Shown here one piece after another: positions 58,326 through 64,000 of a DNA stretch of 64,000 bases. Both the position numbers and the translations under genes were made by a program. Source of the stretch: Acidobacteria bacterium Mor1. Its GTDB lineage: Bacteria; Acidobacteriota; Polarisedimenticolia; Polarisedimenticolales; Polarisedimenticolaceae. Within the stretch, counting starts at the first letter, position 1. Each line of letters begins with the position of its first letter. The notes beneath the pieces are model-generated. The model was not told where the DNA came from and searched no databases. It saw only the letters and a list, made by a program, of their open reading frames with translations. The stretch spans positions 2,783,263 through 2,847,262 of the forward strand of contig CP011806.1 of the NCBI GenBank assembly GCA_001664505.1, read 5' to 3'.

Positions 58326-58889
58326 ATGACCATCGATCGTTCGAAGCTGCAGGTGATCCACGGCGGCCACAAGGGCGCTGAAGCCGAGTTCGGCCGGGCG
58401 GCCGAGAAATGGGGGGTCGTCGATACCACCATCTCCTTCGAAGGCCACAAGATGGAGCGGGCCCACAACGTGGACCAGCTCTCCGACGAGCTCCTCGAGA
58501 AGGGGCACGTCAGCATGGAGTTCGTCTTCCAGCGGATGAACCGCCGCTTCGCCCGGGGCAAGGGCCTGCGCCGGGTGATCTACTCGATGTTCCACGTCGT
58601 GACCCGCAGCAAGACCCTGTTCGCCGTCGGACGCATCCAGGACGACAACACGGTCAAGGGAGGCACCGGCTGGGGTGTCGAGCTGGCCAAGGTGTTCAAC
58701 CGCGAAGTGCACGTCTTCTGTCAGGACCAGCACGGCTGGTTCCACTGGGAAGGTGCATCGACCGGCTGGCGGCCCAGCGAGCCGACCCTGCCCGAAGGCA
58801 AGTTCTCGGCTACGGGCACCCGCAACCTGACCGACGAAGGCCAGCAGGCGATCCACGCGCTCTTCGAGCGTTCCCTGGGCGCTGCGTAG
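58326..58889 (+). CDS. SLOG (Rossmann-like) domain protein of unknown function
   Basis: 187 residues from ATG 58326 with AGGAG 11 bases upstream. The start KLQVIHGGHKGAEAEFGRAA and later GGTGWGVELAKVFNREVHVF then CQDQHGWFHWE have the glycine-rich nucleotide-binding pattern of the SLOG/LOG-DprA superfamily, ending in a short helix. LOG members release cytokinin bases and others sense nucleotides, but the PGGxGTxxE signature of LOG is not present. A conserved-looking central region (YSMFHVVTRSKTLFAVGRIQ) is unassigned. It sits downstream of DAHP synthase and upstream of a secreted protein, with no clear functional link. Confidence 0.6.
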   Translation: MTIDRSKLQVIHGGHKGAEAEFGRAAEKWGVVDTTISFEGHKMERAHNVDQLSDELLEKGHVSMEFVFQRMNRRFARGKGLRRVIYSMFHVVTRSKTLFAVGRIQDDNTVKGGTGWGVELAKVFNREVHVFCQDQHGWFHWEGASTGWRPSEPTLPEGKFSATGTRNLTDEGQQAIHALFERSLGAA

Positions 58890-58955
58890 GGCGCTTCTCC
58901 GCCGGGCCCCGTCCTGTTATCCTCCCCGCACTCGAACGGAGGGGAGGCCGCTCAC

Positions 58956-59762
58956 ATGCTTGAACGCTTTCTTCGCCTGACCGGCGTGGCGCTATCGTTG
59001 TGCTTGGCGGGGACGGCCCTGGCCGACGAAGCCGAGACACGGCTCGACCCGACCCAGCTGACCCTGCGCCTCTTCCAGGAGTCCGGGGCCGAGCGCCAGA
59101 GCTGTGATCGGATGGTCAACATCGCCGAGATGGGCCTGACCGGACTGCTGGTCTGTGCGCGCACCTCGTACAAGGATGTGGAACAGGTCGAAGCCGCCGT
59201 CGAGGGCAGCCTCGGCCAGTGGGTCGACGCAGGCACCGTACGCCTCGCCGACCCGTGGAAAGAAGAGACCATCCCCCTGTTCAAGGCGACCCGGACCCGG
59301 GTGCGCACTGCCCTGCTGGAGAACGACCACGGTCACCTTCGGGTGTTCTACGAACACCGCAAGAAGGGGCGCGTCCTCGTCGTGATCCCCGACCCCCTGC
59401 AGTGTGACCGAACCTGCGGCCGGGTCGACGGGCAGTCGATCGATTGGAAATCTATCGACTGGGATTCTGCCGAATGGACCCGGCCGGAGAAGATCCCGCA
59501 CACCGCGATCGAGCTCCGCTACCCCCGCGCCGCCGGAATCTTCCGGCTCGCCGCCAAGGTGAAGGTCTTCAGTGTGATCCGGAGCGACGGGTCGGTCACC
59601 GATGTTTGCCCGGCAGAATCGACGAATCCGGGAGTCGGGTTCGAAGACCTGGCCCGGATCACCATCGAACAGTGGCGCTTCCGCCCGGCGCAGAAGAACG
59701 GAGAGCCCGTTTCGGTCTGCTACCGGCTGGGGATCAACTTCGACCCCGACGGCGAGGATTAA
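58956..59762 (+). CDS. Secreted two-cysteine-domain protein with TonB-C-like C-terminus, short paralogue
   Basis: 268 residues with GGAGG upstream and a signal peptide (RLTGVALSLCLAGTALADEA). One copy of the Cys-containing domain found twice in 26583-27788 occupies about 30-150 (QSCDRMVNIAEMGLTGLLVC, ending VFYEHRKKGRVLVVIPD). A short repeat-like stretch with QSIDWKSIDWDSAEW follows. Residues about 170-268 resemble the TonB C-terminal fold (KVKVFSVIRSDGSVTDVCPA, RITIEQWRFRPAQKNGEPVS). Two further Cys (in LQCDRTC) may pair. Function unknown. It converges on MopE-like protein 2 with a 43-base gap. Confidence 0.65.
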   Translation: MLERFLRLTGVALSLCLAGTALADEAETRLDPTQLTLRLFQESGAERQSCDRMVNIAEMGLTGLLVCARTSYKDVEQVEAAVEGSLGQWVDAGTVRLADPWKEETIPLFKATRTRVRTALLENDHGHLRVFYEHRKKGRVLVVIPDPLQCDRTCGRVDGQSIDWKSIDWDSAEWTRPEKIPHTAIELRYPRAAGIFRLAAKVKVFSVIRSDGSVTDVCPAESTNPGVGFEDLARITIEQWRFRPAQKNGEPVSVCYRLGINFDPDGED

Positions 59763-59805
59763 GGGCCGGGAGCTCGGCCGCATCGCGGAACCCCGCGCCG
59801 GGCAG

Positions 59806-62205
59806 CTAGGGGCATCGATTGGAATTCGAGCGCCCGACACCGTCGCTTGTGGTTCCGATCGGCCCTTCGATTGACGGCGGACGTTCTCCACTGACCAGAT
59901 AGAACGCGAGCTTCCCCGGCGGTGGAGCAAATGCGTCCACGGCCGTTCGCACCAACAGGTCGCACTGCCGAGCGGCAATCGGATTGGAACCCGGACTCTG
60001 GGTGTAGAAACCTGTATCCACGAACACATCCCAATCGCTGCGATAGAAGTTCCACCGCACGTATGGGGACTCTTCCTGCCAGGTGTATTCGTCGGCCGCA
60101 GTGAAACGACCGAAGACCATCTCATCGTTCAGATCGCAGGCGTTTCCCTCGCCGTCACCGTCGATGTCCGCCTGGCCTGGATTTGCAAGAACCACACAGT
60201 TATCGCACGCGTCTCCGGCCCCATCGAGATCGCCGTCCAGCTGATTCGGATTGAAGACTGCTCGGCAGTTATCGCAAACGTTCGACAGGCCGTCGAGATC
60301 CGAGTCCACCCCGAGCTCGTCGTCGTCGATCTGTCCGTTGCAATCGTCGTCGAAACCGTTGCATTCCTCGCCGCGGGCAGGGTTGGCCAGCGGGTTGGCG
60401 TCGTCGCAGTCACCCTCGCAAGCGGCAAAGCCGTCGCTGTCACCGTCGAGGTTGTCCACGGGCACTTCGGGCCAACTCAGCGAATCGCAGTCGTTGTTGA
60501 CCCGGTCGCAGATCTCCGGAGCCCCGGGATAGACCTGGAACCGGGAATCGTCGCAATCGCCGTCACACTCGCTGAATCCGTCTCCGTCGTCGTCGAACTC
60601 ATTGGTCATGGCCAGGGCGGGCCAGAACATGGCGTTGCAGTCATTGCTGAGCCCGTCTCCACAGATCTGCGGAGCCCCTGGGAACACGGCAGCCTCGGCG
60701 TCGTCACAATCCAGATCGCATTCGCTGAACCCGTCCTGGTCGTCATCGCCATCGTTGATGCCTTCCAGCCCGGGCCACGAAGGGTGATCGCAGTTGTTGT
60801 TCTTGCCATCGCAGATCTGGGGCGCCCTGCGGAACACCGTCGGGTCGGTGTCGAGACAGTCCTTGCATCGGGTCTCGATGTCGCCATCGACGTTGAGGCA
60901 GTCACAAGCGACTCGCGCCATGCGTAGCAGGAACTGATAGGCATAGGCCATGCCGTAGTATTCGCCGTTCCAGACCAGACGCGGCGAGGTGGCCAAGACC
61001 TCCGCCGCGGTGATCCGGGCGTTGCCGCCGAGCCTCGAACCCGCCGCATCGACACGGGCGAGATAGACGTGAAACGTGAGGGTTCGGTCATCCGCCCAGA
61101 CCACCGCATACTCCTCACCGGTCCAGGCCAACGTCACATCACCCACAGAACCTGCGTCGTTGATCGCGATGGGAGCATCGATCGGCGTTCCATTCGCTGC
61201 GATTCGCTGAAACACGGCGCTGAACACGAAGTTGTCCCGGCTTCTCCAGACGACGGCGAACTCCGTACCGTTCCAGACCAGATCCGCATCTCTCATCCAG
61301 TCCGGGCCCGACGTAAGTTGCAGGGGCACGCCGATCGGGTTGCCCAGATCGTCGACCCGCAGGAAGAAGACCTCGAGACCGTCGCCGACAGTGCGGTGCC
61401 AGGTCAGTCCGTATTCCGAGCCGGTCCAGACCGCCGAAACGCCACTGTAGCTGGGAGCCGCATCCACCATGACCGGGCCCTGGAGCAGGGTTCCGTCCGC
61501 GGCGATGCGGGCAAACCTCAGCTCGTTGGTCGAGTCCGGTAATCGGGTCGTCCAGAAGAGTCCGAATTCGGAGCCGGTCCAGATGGTGCTGGGGAAGAAA
61601 CCATCGCCGAGATCGACCTCGTCGCCGATCCTCGCTCCCGTTGAGTCGAGCCGTGCGAAGCGAACACTGCGCCCGCCTGACGGATTGTTGAACACGGAAA
61701 ATCCGTACTGGGTGCCGGTCCAGGTCAGGGAGGGCGCCGTGGCCCGGGCTTCCGCAGTGGTGAGCTGGATCGGCGGCTCCACGACCGGTCCGTCGGAGCT
61801 GACCCTCGCGAAATAGATCACCCGGGACCCCGTCCCCTCTTCGGGGCCGTCCCACACGAGCGCGAACTCGGTGCCGGTCCAGACTATGTCGGCATCTCTG
61901 CCTCCCTCCTGGAGCGGTGCACCGTCAAAGAGGCCGTCCGGGAACTCGCACGCACGCTGGCACTGCGGCGCCTCATCGAGCTCTCCGTCGCAGTCGTTGT
62001 CCAGGCCATCGCAGAGTTCGAGGGCACCGGGGAAGATGCCGGCGGATGCGTCATTGCAATCAAGGGGAGCCGGGCAACCGTCGCCGGCGAAAAAGCCGTC
62101 CAGGTCGTCGTCGACACACTGGCTCATGGCCGGTGAGAAGGCCGCCAGGAGGATCAGGCCGGCGACGCAGGACAATCCCAGGGAATCGAAAATCAGACGG
62201 ACCAT
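59806..62205 (-). CDS. Secreted MopE-like metal-motif protein 2 with thrombospondin type 3 repeats
   Basis: 799 residues from ATG 62205, with GGGGAGG about 8 bases upstream and a signal peptide (VAGLILLAAFSPAMSQC). One MopE-type unit follows directly (PLDCNDASAG, LELCDGLDNDCDGELDEA), then a propeller-like region (about 85-430) of W-T-G-x-E/Q-Y/F-x-x-x-W repeats, then an array of at least four MopE-type units (e.g. DGFSECDGDCDDSRFQVYPG, PEICDRVNNDCDSLSW) and thrombospondin-type-3-like calcium repeats (DSDLDGLSNVCDNC, DGDLDGAGDACDNC, DGDGEGNACD). The C-terminal ~100 residues (FYRSDWDVFVDTGFYTQSPG, GKLAFYLVSG, ending SNSNRCP) match the tail domain of MopE-like 1. A CadC-like regulator gene lies 58 bases upstream on the same strand. 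Confidence 0.8.
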   Translation of the reverse strand: MVRLIFDSLGLSCVAGLILLAAFSPAMSQCVDDDLDGFFAGDGCPAPLDCNDASAGIFPGALELCDGLDNDCDGELDEAPQCQRACEFPDGLFDGAPLQEGGRDADIVWTGTEFALVWDGPEEGTGSRVIYFARVSSDGPVVEPPIQLTTAEARATAPSLTWTGTQYGFSVFNNPSGGRSVRFARLDSTGARIGDEVDLGDGFFPSTIWTGSEFGLFWTTRLPDSTNELRFARIAADGTLLQGPVMVDAAPSYSGVSAVWTGSEYGLTWHRTVGDGLEVFFLRVDDLGNPIGVPLQLTSGPDWMRDADLVWNGTEFAVVWRSRDNFVFSAVFQRIAANGTPIDAPIAINDAGSVGDVTLAWTGEEYAVVWADDRTLTFHVYLARVDAAGSRLGGNARITAAEVLATSPRLVWNGEYYGMAYAYQFLLRMARVACDCLNVDGDIETRCKDCLDTDPTVFRRAPQICDGKNNNCDHPSWPGLEGINDGDDDQDGFSECDLDCDDAEAAVFPGAPQICGDGLSNDCNAMFWPALAMTNEFDDDGDGFSECDGDCDDSRFQVYPGAPEICDRVNNDCDSLSWPEVPVDNLDGDSDGFAACEGDCDDANPLANPARGEECNGFDDDCNGQIDDDELGVDSDLDGLSNVCDNCRAVFNPNQLDGDLDGAGDACDNCVVLANPGQADIDGDGEGNACDLNDEMVFGRFTAADEYTWQEESPYVRWNFYRSDWDVFVDTGFYTQSPGSNPIAARQCDLLVRTAVDAFAPPPGKLAFYLVSGERPPSIEGPIGTTSDGVGRSNSNRCP

Positions 62206-62263
62206 GGTGGTACCTCCCCTTTGAGGAAAGGCTACCACGAGTGGAACCGGCCCCTGCCGCTGC

Positions 62264-63673
62264 CTAATCCGTGAGGGAACCGGCCGACGAGGGCGCGCCG
62301 ATGCGTGCGAGCAAAGCGGCAAACTCCGGACGCCCTCGCAAGGGGTCGACCTGGGGGTCCACGCCGAGGGGCAGCGCGCAGGAGGAGCGGCCGGCGACCG
62401 CCTCTTCGAACAAGTCCAGCGCGCCCTCGAGGTCCCCCATCCCGAGACGGGCGAGACCGGTGTGGGTCGGCGAAGCAGCCGGCACTCCGAGATCCCGCCG
62501 CGATGCGTACCAGCGCCAGAAATCGGAACCGGTCTCGAACCGCTCCCGAGACGCCGGGTCGATCGCTCGAGCCAGCGCGTGAGCGGCTTCCAACAGGTCG
62601 CGATCGCGCCCCTGCTGCTGGTAGACCTGAAGCAAGCACCACCACGCGTTCTGGTTCGCCGGATCGAGCCCGACGGTGGTGCGGCAGAGAGCCTCGGCGG
62701 CATCGAACCGGCGCGCGAGGTAGTAGTACCAGCCACCGTCCGCTTTCAGTGCCGTCGAGACAGGCTCCAGGCTCATCGCCTTATCGATCTGGAAGATCGC
62801 TTCTTCGTGACGCCCTGCGAGAGACAGGTAGCGTGCGAAAGCATGACGGAACCCCGCGCTCTCGGGGCTCAGCTCGACGGCGCGAGAAAGAGCCTCCTCG
62901 GCGCCGGCCCAGTCCCAATCGAGGTCCAGCCGCATCACGCCGCGCATGGCCCAGGCCTCGGCGAGGTACGGGTCCGCGTCGAGGGCGCGGTCCAGGGCGG
63001 AACGTGCCTCGGATACGGTGTCCTCGGAAGCCTCTCCCATGTAGCTGCGTGCCAGGGCCAGGTGCGCCTGGGCCAGCTCCGGGGCGATCTCCGTCGCTCG
63101 CCGCAGCAGTTCGCGGCCCTGCTCCAACCCCTCGGAGGTGCCCTGCTGAAGCGCGTGCTGCCCGCGTAGGAACATGTCCGTCGCCGCCGGGTCGACCGGG
63201 GCATCCCGTGAGGCCGCCGAACCGAACCACCAGGTGACTCCCAGGGTCAGCAGCACGACCCCGACGGCGGCGGCGGCAACCGTCGACGCCCGGCGCATCG
63301 AGCCGGCGGCGGGCGCGGCCTTCAGACTGTCCGCCGATTCCACCTCTGCGACGAAGCGATACCCCCGCCGGGGCAAGGTGCGGATGAAGCGGGGCTCGGC
63401 GGCATCGTCCCCCAGAGCCCTGCGGACCTGCTTGATGCAGAAGTTGAGACCACGGTCGAAATCCACATGGGTCTCCCGGCCCCAGATCTCGTCCCGCAGT
63501 TGATCCCGGGTCACCAACTCGCCGGCTCGCCGCACCAGCAGGGTCAACACCTTGAAGGGTTGCGGCTGCAGCTCGACCGTTTCGCTCCCCCGGCGGAGTT
63601 CACCCTGATCGACTCGCAGCTCGAAACCCGCGAAGCGGTAGCGCTCGGAGCTGGGTGGGTGCAGCGAGTTCAT
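62264..63673 (-). CDS. CadC-like transcriptional regulator with winged helix, one TM and TPRs
   Basis: 469 residues from ATG 63673 (an upstream ATG lacks support). Residues about 10-105 form an OmpR-type winged helix without a receiver: FAGFELRVDQGELRRG, LTLLVRRAGELVTRDQLRDE, WGRETHVDFDRGLNFCIKQV, RFIRTLPRRGYRF. One hydrophobic helix at about 135-155 (TVAAAAVGVVLLTLGVTWWF) spans the membrane, and periplasmic TPRs fill the rest (ALSRAVELSPESAGFRHAFA, ALDLFEEAVAGRSSC). Such one-component regulators sense the envelope and bind DNA from the membrane. It sits 58 bases upstream of MopE-like protein 2 and may control it or the divergent secreted gene at 63829. Confidence 0.85.
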   Translation of the reverse strand: MNSLHPPSSERYRFAGFELRVDQGELRRGSETVELQPQPFKVLTLLVRRAGELVTRDQLRDEIWGRETHVDFDRGLNFCIKQVRRALGDDAAEPRFIRTLPRRGYRFVAEVESADSLKAAPAAGSMRRASTVAAAAVGVVLLTLGVTWWFGSAASRDAPVDPAATDMFLRGQHALQQGTSEGLEQGRELLRRATEIAPELAQAHLALARSYMGEASEDTVSEARSALDRALDADPYLAEAWAMRGVMRLDLDWDWAGAEEALSRAVELSPESAGFRHAFARYLSLAGRHEEAIFQIDKAMSLEPVSTALKADGGWYYYLARRFDAAEALCRTTVGLDPANQNAWWCLLQVYQQQGRDRDLLEAAHALARAIDPASRERFETGSDFWRWYASRRDLGVPAASPTHTGLARLGMGDLEGALDLFEEAVAGRSSCALPLGVDPQVDPLRGRPEFAALLARIGAPSSAGSLTD

Positions 63674-63828
63674 GCCATCGAGAATACCGGCGGAATCGAG
63701 CGGGAACGACGGTGAAACCACCAACTCACCGAAAACTCACCTGGGATTCGCGGGATGAGGGTGCGTTCGCTCCGTAGGGTGCGCAGGTGGCCCGGGCGGT
63801 CCGGCAGCCACCCTGAGCGGAGTCAACC
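63674..63828. promoter_or_regulatory. Divergent intergenic region between CadC-like regulator and secreted-protein gene
   Basis: 155 bases that must contain both promoters. I see no clear -35/-10 pair. A GCGGAG at about 8 bases before the ATG at 63829 is a reasonable Shine-Dalgarno. Confidence 0.35.
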
Positions 63829-64000
63829 ATGATGCGTGTGATCCTGATCCTTACCGGGTTTCTGATTCCAGTGCTGTTCGGCTTCAGCGACGTTGCCGTC
63901 GCGGGCACCCCCGCCGAGACCAGGCCCGCAGCCGGCATCCAGGCCTCGGCGGCAACCGCCGCGGCATCGACCGCGATCCGCGCCTTCCTCGCCGACGGCT
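63829..64000 (+). CDS. Secreted protein, N-terminal fragment, runs off window
   Basis: 57 codons from ATG 63829: a signal peptide (MMRVILILTGFLIPVLFGFS, with a likely cleavage after VAVA) and an Ala/Thr-rich start of the mature protein (SAATAAASTAIRAFLADG). The reading frame is open to the last base. Nothing more can be said of its function. It is divergent from the CadC-like regulator. Confidence 0.6.
   Translation, partial: MMRVILILTGFLIPVLFGFSDVAVAGTPAETRPAAGIQASAATAAASTAIRAFLADG

Noticed and set aside
1-64000. tRNA, rRNA, tmRNA, prophage or insertion sequence
   Set aside because: I scanned by eye for GGTTCRANTCC-type T-arms, conserved rRNA blocks, transposase DDE motifs with terminal inverted repeats and phage structural genes and found none; a computed search could still reveal a divergent tRNA.

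Overview
The window is a GC-rich (roughly two thirds G+C by eye), densely coded bacterial chromosome segment with both strands in use and no phage, insertion sequence, rRNA, tRNA or CRISPR array that I can see. The protein repertoire is typical of Acidobacteriota of the Thermoanaerobaculia/Polarisedimenticolia type: alkaline-phosphatase-superfamily 'sulfatases' fused to TPRs, a CadC-like winged-helix/TPR regulator, very large secreted proteases, MopE-type calcium/metal-motif proteins, a dockerin-like protein with a haem-c motif, and many secreted proteins of unknown function. That assignment is inference from gene style; no rRNA is present to confirm it.

Layout. 1-9.7 kb: 5' end of an oligopeptidase B gene, a secreted coiled-coil protein, a GT-C membrane glycosyltransferase with TPRs, a dockerin/CxxCH secreted protein, a lipoprotein phosphatase/sulfatase-fold enzyme with TPRs, and a tandem pair of secreted beta-helix proteins. 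9.7-18.6 kb: SNF2 helicase and partner, hotdog protein, lipoprotein isoaspartyl peptidase, YqeY and an alkyltransferase-like protein, membrane/TPR proteins. 18.8-21.6 kb: trkA-trkH potassium uptake. 21.8-30.2 kb: giant M36-like metalloprotease with its own promoter and a strong terminator, a secreted TonB-C-like protein, and a second sulfatase-fold/TPR protein. 30.1-35.4 kb: CPBP protease, trypsin-like protease and beta-lactamase-fold hydrolase in one minus-strand operon, divergent from a two-component system. 35.4-41.6 kb: secreted unknowns, DUF819 transporter, subtilase with LWSD repeats, GNAT. 41.7-49.9 kb: subtilase with a P domain, MopE-like protein 1, an unknown cytosolic protein and an NTF2-like secreted protein. 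49.9-59.8 kb: ileS (type 2-like), class V aminotransferase, a simple-sequence tract, an HNH endonuclease-like gene, class II DAHP synthase, a SLOG-like protein and a second TonB-C-like protein. 59.8-64 kb: MopE-like protein 2, the CadC-like regulator and the start of a secreted protein.

How it fits together. Housekeeping genes (ileS, aroG-type DAHP synthase, trkAH, yqeY) are scattered among a heavy secretome: at least four secreted or periplasmic proteases (M36-like, two S8, one S1), a lipoprotein peptidase and a truncated oligopeptidase B suggest a protein- and peptide-degrading lifestyle. Seven of the secreted proteins end in a Cys- and Pro-containing tail, three of them in exactly Cys-Pro, and the two MopE-like proteins share the whole C-terminal domain. 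That tail is the most interesting candidate for an undescribed system (a sorting or anchoring signal) in this window.
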